From NCBI RefSeq assembly GCF_950295315.1, contig NC_080181.1, forward strand, positions 39,771,375 to 39,835,374: DNA of 64,000 nt. The letters run 5' to 3'. The notes under the pieces are model-generated. The model saw only the letters and a list, made by a program, of their open reading frames with translations, was not told the origin of the DNA and ran no database searches. This document shows positions 35,049 through 47,021 of this stretch, in pieces (the stretch's first letter is position 1; every line of letters begins with the position of its first letter). The position numbers and the translations under genes are program-made. This DNA is from Erinaceus europaeus. Its lineage: Eukaryota > Chordata > Mammalia > Eulipotyphla > Erinaceidae.

Positions 35049-35090
<42 letters not shown>
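35049..35090. repeat. (GT)21 microsatellite
   Basis: Uninterrupted GT dinucleotides after CCATATA. Confidence 0.97.
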
Positions 35091-35092
<2 letters not shown>

Positions 35093-35137
35093 GACTAAAC
35101 TTAAGTCTATTAGGAACAGAGTATTGACACAATACTT

Positions 35138-35499
35138 AATTTTTTTAATAATGACTTACAAGACTGTAAAATAACAGGGGTATAATTCCTATATAGTTTC
35201 TACCTTATAGTTCCTACCACCAGAGTTTTGTGTCCCATCCTCTCCATTGGAAACTTCCTTATTGTTTATTCCTCTGGGAGGATGGACCAAAAATTCTTTT
35301 TGGGGTGCTGGTGATGGGAGTTCTGGCTTCTGTAATTGCTTCTTTGCTGGGCAGGGGTGTTGGCAGGTCGATCCATACCCCCAGCCTGTTTCTATCTTTC
35401 CCTAGTGGGATAGGGTTCTGGAGAGGTGGGGTTGCAGGACACACTGTTGAGGTCATCTGCCCAGGGAAGTCAGGATGGAATCACAGTAGCATCTGGAAC
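35138..35499 (-). mobile_element. Short 5'-truncated L1-long insertion with 13-bp target duplication
   Basis: Only the last ~360 bp of the L1-long 3'UTR inserted, tail at left. TGACACAATACTT flanks it perfectly at 35125-35137 and 35500-35512. Confidence 0.94.
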
Positions 35500-35512
35500 T
35501 GACACAATACTT

Positions 35513-35777
35513 TATGAAGGGGTCAAGAAAATGACAAAGAGTAAAAGAAGTTGATGGCTTCAGAATTCAGTGAGGTTCTCGAGTTGGAATAAAAGCACTG
35601 GCCCATGCTTTCCATAAACAGATCCTGAGCAGCTCACTTAGACTTATAGTGATCAGAGGTATAAAGCTGCTCTGTGAGACAAAGGAGTTCACTCAGCTTT
35701 CCCCTCTCTGAGTCAAGGACAGGATTGTGTCCTTAATAATTTAAAAACCATTGCTTCATCCCCTTCCTTTCTTTTCT
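35513..35777. other. Intronic sequence, nothing recognised
   Basis: About 265 bp, single-copy. Confidence 0.5.
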
Positions 35778-36008
35778 TTTTTTTTTAATTTTACTTATCT
35801 TTATTTATTGCCTAGAGACAGCCAGAAATTGAGAGGGTAGGGAAGATAGGGAGAGAGAGAGAAGTGGAGAGAGAGAGAGAGAGACCTGCAACACTGCTTC
35901 ACCACTTACAAAGCTTTCCCCCTGCAGGTGGGGACCGTGGGCTTGAACCTGGGTCCTTGAGCACTGTAACATGTGTGCTCAACCAGATGCGCCACTTCCT
36001 AGTCCCTC
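35778..36008 (-). repeat. SINE-B
   Basis: Antisense copy with a (GA)n expansion at about 35853-35884, box B (rc) GGGCTTGAACC and head TGCGCCACTTCCTAGTCCC. Confidence 0.9.
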
Positions 36009-36047
36009 CCTTTGTTTCATATAGTGTTGTGGCAAGAGTTCTGTTTT

Positions 36048-36061
36048 AAATATTTGTTTAT

Positions 36062-36100
<39 letters not shown>

Positions 36101-36370
36101 AAGAACCAAAGCCTCACAATGGCATATGGATGCTATGGATCATACTCAAGACTCTATGCTCTTAAGTCCCAACCCTTTTTTAATCCTTCCTTCCTTCCTC
36201 CCTCCCTCCCTTCCTTCCTTCTTTCCTTTCTTCCTTCATGAGAGAGGCAGAAAGAGAAAGCATTACAGAGATCACATCACCAAAGCTTCCTTCAATTCAG
36301 TGGAGGCCAGGCTTGGACCTGGGTCATGCACATGCAAATATTATCCAAGTGAGCTATTTTGCTGGCCTGA
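36048..36370 (-). repeat. Old SINE-D-like sequence with (GA)n and (TTCC)n tracts
   Basis: (GA)n at 36067-36099, (TTCC/CCTC)n at about 36185-36235, then antisense SINE text CACCAAAGCTTCC and GGCTTGGACCTGGGTC. It may be two adjacent copies. Confidence 0.6.
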
Positions 36371-37181
<811 letters not shown>

Positions 37182-37399
37182 TAGGAGTGGAGGTGGGGGC
37201 AGGTACCTCATAGCCTGAAAAGTCCAGATCAGTGCAGGAGCTCAAAGAACCCCAAGCCTCTCCCAGTTTCCTGTGAAAAGAACAGATCATGTGGGGGACT
37301 AGAATGAATGTAACTCTGCAAATCCTGGGCTCAAATCCACAGGCAGAAGTATTTTTCCAAACGTGTTGCAATGCTCCTTTAGTTACAAAATAGCAAATT

Positions 37400-37680
37400 T
37401 TGTGGGGGTGAAGGGGCTCATCCATAGAACACAAATGTCACATATACTGTTTCCCAGGTTCAAGTGCTCACCTACCACCTGAAGGGACGAAGCTTTGTGA
37501 ATGATGGAGGTGTCTCTTTTTCTCTGCCTTTCCTTATCTTTCTTTATCTGTCTCTCCTACTTGCTGTCAAAAAAAGGAAGAAAAGGAAAAACAAAAAAAC
37601 AAAAAAAAAAACACCAGGAATGTTACTAGCCATGCATGCACTAAGTCCCAGCATTAACGCTGGTGGCATATTAGTAAGTA
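37400..37680 (+). repeat. Old SINE-B-like element with 3' module
   Basis: CCCAGGTTCAAGTGCTC, CACCTGAAGGGACGAAGC, GGTGTCTCTTTTTCTC, a long A-rich stretch, then ACTAAGTCCCAGCATTAACG resembling the shared module. Confidence 0.6.
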
Positions 37681-37696
37681 AAATTAAAAATGAAAT

Positions 37697-37905
37697 TATG
37701 GCCCATGTAGTGGTACACCTAGTTGATCACACACAGTACCATGTGTGAGGAGCCTGGTTCAAGCTACTGACTTGCACCTACAGGGAAGAAGCTGTACTCT
37801 CCATCTCTATATGAAAAGGAAAAAATGGCCACTGGGAGTGGTGGAGTGGTCGTGTAGGCACTCAAGCCCCACTGATAAGCCTAGTGGCAATTAAAAAAAA
37901 AGATT
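37697..37905 (+). repeat. Old SINE-B-like element with 3' module
   Basis: TAGTGGTACACCTAGTTGATC head, GCCTGGTTCAAGCTAC, then ATGGCCACTGGGAGTGG and AGCCCCACTGATAAGCC before the A-tail. Confidence 0.72.
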
Positions 37906-38089
37906 GAATTACAACTTTGATTACCTAGCATGCTCCTGTTCTTTGTAGACTGTAGATATGCTCCTCTCTCACCCACCCTCCGAGTGGCCAGAGTTCTCTG
38001 GATCCAGATATTTGGTGTAGGATGGGAGTACTGCTCAGGTCCCTGACCCCTCCTATGTATGTTCAAGAAAAGCCAGTCAGAAAGATCCC

Positions 38090-39167
38090 CCTCTCATATT
38101 AATTAACTAGTGATTTATATGACTACATTTTACTAGGAGTGTACATAAACACCATTCCCACCACCAAAAGATTGTGACCCATCCCATCCACCCACTCCCA
38201 CCCCCCACTGTCCCAGGAAGCTGCATGTCTACCCCTCAGCACAGGGCTTTTACTTTGGTGCTCTACTTACAATTTGGTGAGGTCCTGCTTTTAGTTTCCC
38301 TTTCAGATCTTCTTACTCAACTTCTGCTGATGAGTGGGATCATCCCATACTCATCTTTATCTTTCTGACTTAGCTCACTTAACATAATTCCTTCTAGCTC
38401 TGTCCAAGATGCGTCAGAGAAGGTGGGTTCATTGTTCTTGATAGCTGCATAGTATTCCATTGTGTATATATACCACAGCTTTCTCAGCCACTCATCTGTT
38501 GTTGGGCACCTGGGTTGCTTCCAGGTTTTAGCTATTATGAATAATGCTGCTATGAACATAGGAGTACACACCTCTTTTGGGTTGGGTGTTATGGAGTCCT
38601 TGGGGTATAACCCCAGGAGAGGAATTACTGGATCATATGGAAGGTCCATGTTTAGCCTTCTGAGAGTTTTCCAGACTGCTCTCCACAGAGGCTGGACCAA
38701 TTTACATTCCCACCAGCAATGTAAAAGGGTTCCTCTGTCCCCACAACCTCTCCAGCATTTGTTGCTGCTGTCCTTTTTGATGTATGCCATTCTTACAGGA
38801 GTGAGGTGGTATCTTAGTGTTGTCTTAATTTGCATTTCTCTGACAATCAGTGACCTAGAGCAGTTTTTCATATGTTTGTTAGCCTTTTGGATCTCCTCTG
38901 AGGTGAATGTTTTGTTCATATCCTCTGCCCATTTTTGGATGGGGTCATTTGCTTTTTTGGTGCTAAGTTTGCTGACCTTCTACAACCCACAATGACCCTG
39001 GGTCCATGCTCCCAGAGGGATAGAGAGTGGGAAAGCTATCAGGGGTGGGATATGGAGATTGGGTGGTGGGAATTGTGTGGAGTTGTGCCCCTCCTACCCT
39101 ATGGTTTTGTTAATTAATCCTTTCTTAAATAAAAGAAAAGAAGAAAAAGAAAGAAAGAGAGAAAGAA
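38090..39167 (+). mobile_element. L1-long with 5' inversion (twin priming) and 11-bp target-site duplication
   Basis: 38090-38975 is antisense: start of the 3'UTR and ORF2 C-terminus (minus-strand peptides [13 protein letters not shown] and [20 protein letters not shown]). From about 38976 the same L1 continues in sense with the distal 3'UTR (CAATGACCCTGGGTCC to GGTTTTGTTAATTAATCC) and an A-rich tail (39127-39167). AGAAAGATCCC at 38079-38089 and 39168-39178 flanks the whole. The ORF2 open frame at 38317-38919 (minus) is 200 codons long and ends at the native stop after PLISRS, so this copy is fairly young. Confidence 0.94.
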
Positions 39168-39299
39168 AGAAAGATCCCAACAGCAGCTGCCAAAGACACT
39201 TGCCCGCCTCCAGGCCCATTCAGCATATTCTCATATTCTTCCAGTTGTGAAGGAGCTTTGCAATCAGATGGCAATTAGCTTACACTGTCATGAAAACAT

Positions 39300-39465
39300 A
39301 CTGTGGGTCCAGGAGGCAGTTCACCTGTTAGGGTGTGTGCCTCCCCATGTACAAGGACCCAGACTTGATGACTGATATGGAAACATCATGTCTGACACCC
39401 TACAGAGTTCCACATACAGCTCTGCTTCTCTCAGTCTCTACCTAAAATAAAAAGAAGAAAACACA
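39300..39465 (+). repeat. SINE-D, old
   Basis: CAGTTCACCTGTTAGGGTGTG head, AGGACCCAGACTTGATG, CT-rich end and AAAATAAAAAGAAG tail. Confidence 0.6.
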
Positions 39466-39514
39466 AACAGTGAAATCACACATGCAACAAGACCAAGGAA
39501 CCACTAAAAAATAA

Positions 39515-39638
39515 GGAAGGGACTGAGCAGTGATGCACCTAGCAGAGCTCACATGTTACAGTGCATAAGAGCAAAGGTGCAAGCCTCTGGTCCCCACGTG
39601 CAGGGGGGAATTCATAAGTAGTAAAGTAGTGCTGCAGG

Positions 39639-39693
<55 letters not shown>

Positions 39694-39800
39694 CGCTCTC
39701 TGTCTCTCTTCCTCCCTCCCTCTTCCCAGCCAGCTTCTCTCTATATCCTAAATTGACTAATTAATTAATTTATTAATTAAAAATAAATCAATAAAAAGGT
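39515..39800 (+). repeat. SINE-B with internal (TTTC)n
   Basis: GAGCAGTGATGCACCTAGCAG head, GGTGCAAGCCTCTGG, then TTTC repeats at about 39647-39692 inside the pyrimidine body and an AT-rich tail. Confidence 0.85.
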
Positions 39801-39807
39801 TTGTTAT

Positions 39808-39942
39808 GTGGGGGTAGATAGCATAATGACTCTACAAACAGACTCTCATGCCTAAGACTCCTAAGTCCCAGGTTCAGTCCCCTCCACCACCATAAGTCAG
39901 AGCTGAACAGTGCTCTGGTTAAAATAAAAATTAATAAAAGGG
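39808..39942 (+). repeat. SINE-C
   Basis: GATAGCATAATGACTCTACAAAC head, CAGGTTCAGTCCCC, and complete 3' end AGTGCTCTGG followed by an A/T tail. Confidence 0.88.
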
Positions 39943-40014
39943 CTTGTTGTTACAGTTTTCTAATATTGTAACTATATCATATTGTAGTTCCATGTTCTTT
40001 CTGTCTATTTTCTT

Positions 40015-40478
40015 CTTCCACTGCTTCACTGGGGCTTTGTACCTACACAGTTCACCACTGCTTCTGATGTTGTTTTTTTTTTTTCCTGAGAGAGAAAGAA
40101 GAGAGACACAGGGGCCGGGTGGTGGCGCACCTGATTGAGCGCACATGCTACAATGCTCAAGGATCTAGGTTCAAGGCCCCAGGCCCCACCTGTAAGGCGG
40201 AAGCTTTGCAAGTGGTGAAGCAGGGCTGCAGGTGTCTCTCTCTCTCTCTCTCTCTCTCTCCCTCTCCATCTCCCCTTTCTCCATTTCTAACTGTCTCTAT
40301 CTAATAAATAAAGATAATAACAAATTAAAAAAAGAAGAAGAGAGACACAATAGCACTGCTTAACTGCTCATGAAGCTTCCCTTTTGCACTGTACTTCCTA
40401 TAATGGAAAACTTGAACCTGGGCCCTTGAGCATGGTAAAGTGTGCACTTTACTTGGTGAGCCATCTCCCAGACCTGCA
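40015..40478 (-). repeat. Old SINE interrupted by SINE-B
   Basis: Antisense pieces 40015-40110 (reverse 3' module GGGGCTTTGTACCTAC and tail) and 40350-40478 (TAGCACTGCTTAACTGC to ATCTCCCAGACC) form one SINE when 40111-40335 and one target copy are removed. Confidence 0.75.
40111..40335 (+). repeat. Young SINE-B with perfect 14-bp target-site duplication
   Basis: Intact head GGGGCCGGGTGGTGGCGCACC and tail AATAAATAAAGATAATAAC. AGAAGAGAGACACA lies at 40097-40110 and 40336-40349. A (CT)n stretch lies at about 40238-40264. Confidence 0.95.
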
Positions 40479-40609
40479 GTTTCTACATTTATTTATTTAT
40501 TTACCTTTACCCTTCCACTTCTTGCATGCCACAGAGTCCTCAAAAATATCTTCCCAAATGTTTTGCTATTAAACTTATTCCAGCATTTCTATTTTTAAAG
40601 ACTTGTTAC

Positions 40610-40891
40610 GGCAAGTCGGGCATTAGGGCAGCAGGTTAAGCTCATGTGGCACAAAGCATAAGGACTGACATAAGGATCCCAGTTTGAGCCCCCGGCTCCC
40701 CACCTGCAGGAGAGTCGATTCACAAGCAGTGAAGCAGGTCTGCAGGTGTCTATCCTTCTCTCCTCCTTTCTGTCTTCCCCTCCTCTCTCCATTTCTCTCT
40801 GTCCTATCTAATAATGATGACATCAATAACAACAACAATAATAACTACAACAATAAAACAAGGGCAATAAAAGAGAATAAATAAATAAGTA
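40610..40891 (+). repeat. SINE-A with 15-bp target-site duplication
   Basis: TTAAAGACTTGTTAC (40595-40609) and TTAAAGTCTTGTTAC (40892-40906) flank a complete sense copy. Confidence 0.93.
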
Positions 40892-40906
40892 TTAAAGTCT
40901 TGTTAC

Positions 40907-41631
40907 TAAACATAATAATTTCTCAAGCCCATGAGGTGTTCTTGTTCTTTTCTTGGTCTTTGGGGATCAAGGTTCCTTCTTAACACAGGAACCCAGCAAG
41001 TCCTTTATAGAGATACATTCTGAGAAATGCATCATATGGAGAATTTGTCCTTGTGGAAGCATCATTGAATGCTCAAACTTAGATCATGTTGTCCACTGCA
41101 CCCTTAGGATCTGTGGTATATCCTACTAGGACCTCTTATCACCTATGGTCATTGGTGACTGACATACCAGTAAATGATACATGACTCTATTTGCTGTGTC
41201 CCAGGCCCAGAACAGGTCCACAAGTGCTTATGAATGAATGAAAGCAGTTAAATAGCTATAAATAATGACTGTCCTTTCAGTGAAACCTAAATAGAGTTAC
41301 TCAGAGGAACCCAGAATCTGTGAATAAAATCTGTCTTCCACAGGCAAGATTACCCTGAATTGCTTACAGAAAAATAGATTTGGTACCACACTGCTGTGTT
41401 CCTACGTGTGTCTTCATCCTACTACGAATACACAGTATATATTGGTCATGCTGTTTCCAAGGGAATGAGAATTCATCCCATCATTATTGTTTCTGCCACA
41501 GACACATAGTCATACATATAATGCTCTGTTTCCCAAGTCCCTTCATAATTTAAACATACTATGTTTCCCTGTGTTTCCTTTCATCTAAATTTTACATTTT
41601 ACATTTTACAACCATCAGGCTAATGTGCTAT
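40907..41631. other. Intronic sequence, nothing recognised
   Basis: About 725 bp of single-copy sequence. Confidence 0.5.
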
Positions 41632-41647
41632 AAAAATACTTCTTGAG

Positions 41648-41950
41648 GGAGTTGGGCGGTAGCACAGCAGGTTAAGCGCACATGGCGGCACAAAGCGCAA
41701 GGACCAGCAAAAGGATCCTGGTTCGAGCCCCTGGCTCCCCACCTGCAGGGGAGTCACTTCACAAGCAGTGAAGCAGGTCTGCAAGTGCCTGTCTTTTTCT
41801 CCCCCTCTCTGTCTTCCTCTCCTCTCTCCATTTCTTTCTGTCCTATCCAACAATGACAACATCAATAACAACAGCAATAATAACTAAAACAATAATAAAA
41901 AAACAAGGGCAACAAAAGGGAATAAATAAATAAATATTTTTAAAAAAGAA
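41648..41950 (+). repeat. SINE-A with perfect 16-bp target-site duplication
   Basis: AAAAATACTTCTTGAG at 41632-41647 and 41951-41966. Box A TAGCACAGCAGGTTAAGCG and box B GGTTCGAGCCC are intact. GCGGCACAAAGCG shows a small GGC insertion in the head. Confidence 0.95.
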
Positions 41951-42169
41951 AAAAATACTTCTTGAGTATGAAGTCTTAAAGTCTAAAAAAGAAATCTTTA
42001 TGATCCACAGAGGAAATGAACAGAAAGTAGGGGAAAGAAGCTAGATGGAGAGAAAATTTTCTTGTTCATAAGGACAGATTTATCACCTGCTTCACTGAAA
42101 CATTCTTTCTCTGTTTCCAATAGTTTTACAAAAACCTTGACAGTTCCATGTCTTTAAAAATCTTTAGTT

Positions 42170-42313
42170 GGCAGAGCTGGGCAGTGAGTGGTACATGAAA
42201 TTGAGTGTACACATGACCATGCACAAGGACCTTGGTTCAAGGCTGTCATTCCCATCCTCTGAGGGGAAGCTTCACAAGCAGTGAAGCAGGTCTTCAGATC
42301 TCGGTCTTTTTCT

Positions 42314-42389
<76 letters not shown>

Positions 42390-42533
42390 TTTTCACTCAT
42401 CCTCTATCTTGCCCTCCCCTCTCAATTTCTCTCTGTCTTATCAAATTAAGAAAAGGCGGGGATGTCTGTTGGTAGTGGTGGGTTTGTCATGTAGGCACAG
42501 GGGCCCATAAATCACCCTAGTAGCAAGAAAAAA
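42170..42533 (+). repeat. SINE-A-like with 3' module and (CT)n(CA)n tract
   Basis: The pyrimidine body has expanded into CT repeats (about 42317-42355) followed by CA repeats (42355-42387). AAATCTTTAGTT on the left and AAATCTGTAGTT on the right form a 12-bp duplication with one mismatch. Confidence 0.88.
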
Positions 42534-42626
42534 AAATCTGTAGTTATAGATCAGCTCTGAAGGTTAACCTACAGATTCAAACATTCAAGTCTAGAATGTG
42601 TATCAGATGCTTTTAAAGAAAAGCAG

Positions 42627-43195
42627 TGGGGGCCAGGTGGTAGAGCACCTGGCTGAGTAAACATACTACAATGCACAAGGATCTGGGTTCAAGCCCCTCG
42701 TCCCCACCTGCAGGAGAAAAGCTTTGCGAGTGGTGAAGCAGGGCTGTAGATCTCCCCCCCCCCCTTTTTTTTTGCCTCCAGAGTTATTGCTGGGGCTTGG
42801 TGCCTGCACTATGAATCCACTGCTCCTGGAGGCCATTTTTTCCCTTTTGTTGCCCTTGTTGCTGTGCTTGCTGTAGTTGTTATTGTTGTCATAGCTCTTG
42901 TTGTCATTGTTAGGACAGAGAGAAATGGAGAGAGGATGGGAAGACAGAGAGGGGGAGAGAAAGACAGACACCTGCAGACCTGCTTCACCACCTATGAAGT
43001 GATTCCCCTGCAGGTGAGGAGCCTGGGGCTCGAACTGGGATCCTTAGCCGGCCCTTGCGCTTTGTGCCACATGTGCTTAATCCGCTGCGCTACCGCCCGA
43101 CTCCCTCTCTCTCCCTTTCTATCTCCCCCTTCCTCTCAATTTCTGGCTGTCTCTATCAGAGAAATAAAAAGATAACTAATAAATAAACAAATAAG
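42627..43195 (+). repeat. SINE-B, split by SINE-A+
   Basis: Sense SINE-B head and body at 42627-42757. It resumes at about 43104 with CTCTCTCTCCCTTTCTATC to the AATAAAAAGATAAC tail. Confidence 0.88.
42764..43103 (-). repeat. SINE-A+ nested in SINE-B
   Basis: Complete antisense copy, from a poly-T preceded by C's to the head CTGCGCTACCGCCCGACTCCC. The family-consensus head suggests recent insertion. Confidence 0.92.
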
Positions 43196-44426
43196 AAAAG
43201 GAAAGTGTTCCAGGTAGTTTCCAATAACAATTAGGTTAATTTGTGGGTAAAAATTAATTCCTCCAGAAAGGCTTTTTCCAAGTGGTGCCTTCAACTGAAG
43301 GGGAGTAAGGATTGTTCACATTTTATGCACTTTGTAAAAACAATTAGTCTCTTCCCTTGTGCATGCTTAGTGGTTTACCAGTAAGCCAGTTCAGCCTAAG
43401 TGAGACTCTCTTTGTTCTGAGAAGTACTGAAGCAGGCAGGACTATAGGTCTGCCTGGAATGATGAGATCTGGGCTAACAGCAAGAACTTAAGCTGTCACT
43501 GTCTTCAGTGGTCTCAGGTCACTCTCCCTGTGTTGTATAAGGAGCTTTACCAGTGAAGGACAACAGCTACTACCCTGGGGATTTTAACTTTATTGACCCT
43601 AGTGTAAAATTCTCAGTAGATCTGCCATATATTCAATGACCATACAGTATTTTAACTTAGAAGTTAATTGATGAGTGCCTGAAACAGTCATGTCTTCTCT
43701 CTGGTTTCGCCTTAGACCAGTGGTGCAGTGCAAGTCTTAACCTTGGTTTATCTGTGCTTAATGTCTATTTGTTCCTCAGTTGTTTCTATACCCAAGAGTT
43801 CATCTTTGGCTGCAATATAGGTACAATGGTTGCAAACCTTGTGATATTTTTCAAGTTGACTAATTGGTATTTGACTTTCATGAAGTGGTAGACAGTCACA
43901 GTTTTTGACAAGATAACAGAACTGCAGACGTGACGTAATCTCTCTTACTAAAGAGCAAGAGTTCATTACTCACAATACAAATACTTTCTCATTTGCCTAC
44001 TACCATATTTTACTTAAGAAAAAGCTAAGTAAACAATGGAGTATAACAATGGAGTATAACAATGGTAAGTAAACGATGGAGTATAACAATGGTAACAATT
44101 TGGTTACAGATTCTAGGTAAAAACAAAAATATCTCTCCTTGATATACTCTGCATGAGAGCTTTCATGTTTGCACCTGTCAAGGTTATGAGAACAGGAAGA
44201 ACAACTCCCTTGAAATCACTGATTCTAATTATAACCAATATGAGACAGTCAAAATAGTTTCCATGAAGTGCTTTAGAAATTTGAAGTCATCACCTGTCAT
44301 TCTGTACAGGACATTTGGGACTTACCCTTCACTCACAATCACCTCCTTCTAAGATTGAAATGCTAGGTGATAGGAAAAGTTTAGCAACTCCTTTGAAAAT
44401 ACTTGTCTAAAATGTTTGGTTTCATA
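43196..44426. other. Intronic single-copy sequence with a minisatellite
   Basis: About 1.2 kb without SINEs. The minisatellite at 44026-44094 is listed separately. No gene recognised. Confidence 0.55.
44026..44094. repeat. Short minisatellite, compound unit
   Basis: AAGTAAACAATGGAGTATAA and GTATAACAATGG units repeat: the 14-bp subunit GGAGTATAACAATG occurs three times and the AAGTAAAC(A/G)ATGG unit twice. Confidence 0.9.
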
Positions 44427-44616
44427 TTTTGATTGTTTATGTATTTATTGAATAGAGACAAAGAGAAACTGAGATGGAAATGGGGGGGGGTGGATAGAGA
44501 GGGAAAAAGAGAAACTTTCAGTGTTGCTTCACTACCTGTGAAGCTTAGGCACTGCAGATGGTCCTTGTGTATGGTAACATGTGTACTCAAGCAGGTGTAC
44601 CACCACTCAGCCCCTG
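44427..44616 (-). repeat. SINE-B, box B region deleted
   Basis: Antisense copy. GAAGCTTAGGCACTGCAGATG jumps directly to GTCCTTGTGTATGG, so the box B segment is missing. The head ends CCACCACTCAGCCCC. Confidence 0.85.
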
Positions 44617-44874
44617 AATGCCTAGACTCTAAGTGTCCATATCTCTCACCTGCAGGGACCTTCTCCTGTACCTTCTCCCATAGTGCCCAGTACATGGTAC
44701 TACACCTAATGTGGCATGTGATAGTGACTTTGAGCATGAACGGTCATGAAGAAGGATCCAGATTTTTCATGCACATATCTCTTGTAGGGTAGTCCCATTT
44801 CTCAGGAGGACCACTGGGGCTTCCATCTTCCAGTTCTTTTTGCATTTGAAGCCTTATTAGAATTTAAGTGGCAA

Positions 44875-45160
44875 GAGTTGCAGGCAGTGGCACACCTGGC
44901 TAAGCACACATAGTACTAAGCAGAAGGACTCATACAAGGATCTGGGGTCTAGTCCCCTACCTGCAGGGGTGGGGGACACTTAACAAGTGGTGAAGTACAT
45001 CGGTGGGTTTCTGTCTTTCTCTCTCCCTCTCTATCAACCCCTTCCTCTCTCAATTTCTCTCTGTCCTATCCAATAAAATGGAAAAATAAATGGCCACCAG
45101 GAGCAGTGGATTAATAGTGCTGGAACCAAGCCCCAACAACAACCCTGGAGGCAAAAATAA
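44875..45160 (+). repeat. SINE-A+, diverged
   Basis: Head GCAGTGGCACACCTGGCTAAG, body, AATAAATGGCCACC and module CAGGAGCAGTGGATTAATAG with GGAGGCAAAAATAA tail. Confidence 0.88.
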
Positions 45161-45164
45161 TTTA

Positions 45165-46935
45165 GAGACTTCTCAAAATGATCCATCCTCTGCTTTCAGG
45201 AAAGCCACCCCTACCTTCTGAGGTTCTGATTAACATGTAGTCAACTGCTTATTACTACTGAAAATATTAAGTCCTATGTCATCACCTAAAAAAAAATGCA
45301 GGCATCTTCCACCACTGCCTATTCTCAGACTTAGCTTTAAATTTTGGTTTTAAACTCATTAATCCAACCATCTGAGGAGATTTGATTGAAATATGGGGCA
45401 TTTAAATAAAATGTAGTTGAGCTAATTTGACAAATGATCTCAAGTTAATAAATCTCTTTAGGTGGTAACCTAATATGTTTTCTGTCATGACTCAAAATCA
45501 GATACTTGGCCAGGTCTCACTCATATTCGATGCAGCACTAAAATAAACTCAATTAACAGAATTGTCCTGGTTGACTACACCCTAGGAAAAGGTACTCAAT
45601 CACTCATCCTGTAGTCTACTCCTAAAGGGCCCAGTGGAAAATTCTGGAAGGAGATCCAGACAGTAAGAGAGCTCTTGTAGAATCTTCACTTTTCTTTGTT
45701 TAAAAGTGTTCAGCTGACCCATTGTATTCTCCTCCCCACTGCTTTAGAAGCTAGCTGCCTGCAGTTTCCAAAGCTGTGACATTCCAAAATGTTTCTTCCC
45801 CTCTCTAAAGAGAATCATGTCTGCCAGTTCTTCTTCTAGCATTTGCCCTTCTTCCGTAGCCCGTCAACAGCGTCAGGTTGAGCCTGATGTAAAGTTTCGA
45901 GACCTCCTTTGAATGCTAACCCTCTCCCTACTCCTAGGTGGTTCTCACAGAGGGATGTGTCCTCTCCTTTGATGTTCCTTCCTTTTTCAGCCACAGCATA
46001 ATTTACCTGTCTGGTTTCTCCCATATCCTCTTCCTGAGTGAGGGGCCATCCTCTCAAACCACCAGACACTGAAGACGGCATGGCAGACACCTTTGCTAAA
46101 TGTGAATCAAGTCAGGGGAAGAAGACAGATGCATGGGTCACACACTTAAGACTCTAGCATTCTCACTGTTAGTGCCCTGCTCCCCTCTCCTATGATAGCT
46201 TTCCATGAAGACCTTGTTCCCAGTCCATGTGTTGTTATGTTGGGCAGTTTGCCTCTGTGAAGCTCCCCAGGCTGACTCTTGTCCACTGTCAGGACTTCAG
46301 GTCTTCACAATTCATCTATGGCCCTCCTCACCCTGCAGACCCTGGGCAGCATCCATCAAGCCTGAAAGCCTGGGATCAGAATTCCTACATGGAGGGAGAA
46401 AGGCCAGGAGGCCTGCTGGGAGTGGGGTTCCCAGTCTCAACTCCTTTATGTCCTCCTTTTAACTGCAAAGCTGCTGTTAAGATTGCACTGAATCTTAAGC
46501 CTTGAGCACAACATGTGTCTATGTAAAGTCCTAGGTTCTGTTTCTTGCACCATAGTAAGGGCTATTCCGAGCTTTGATCAGTGACAACACCACAGGTGGT
46601 AATGGTCCCCAGACACTAAGGTGACCCAGACAGAGAGAGCTGTAAGTATCCAGGGCCACTCAGATTCTGGTACAGCAGCAACACAGATGTCTAAGATGTC
46701 TACCCCATGCCTGGTTTGGAAATACCAGTCCAGTTCACTTTATCATGACCTTGCCAGTCACCAGCTGGCCCCAAGGACTGTCATTCTAGTCACTGTCGCT
46801 ACTAGCATCTTATCATATTAGGAAAGCACATCAGTGATAAATAAGGGTATATATTAGAGTCAAAGTCACAGAGTTTCTACATTCGATGTTAAGGAATCTC
46901 AACTTTATTCTTCAGGTTTGAGCAGTGAAAGTAAT
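45165..46935. other. Intronic single-copy sequence, nothing recognised
   Basis: About 1.8 kb, the longest SINE-free stretch inside the introns. Open frames at 45836-46090 (minus) and 46205-46505 (plus) show no domain I recognise, and I do not call them genes. Confidence 0.5.
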
Positions 46936-46979
46936 GTCTAGGCTATTTTAAATAGTATTGCTATGAACATAGATGTATA

Positions 46980-47021
<42 letters not shown>

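Noticed and set aside
38317..38919. 200-codon minus-strand open frame
   Set aside because: It is the C-terminal piece of L1 ORF2 in the inverted part of a twin-primed insertion, not a host gene.
39640..39700. Regular short repeats that might suggest a CRISPR-like array
   Set aside because: They are simple TTTC repeats inside a SINE, with no spacers and in a mammalian genome.
46205..46505. Two overlapping plus-strand open frames in a SINE-free intron region
   Set aside because: They compete on the same bases, have no recognisable domain, and their codon text is not convincing.
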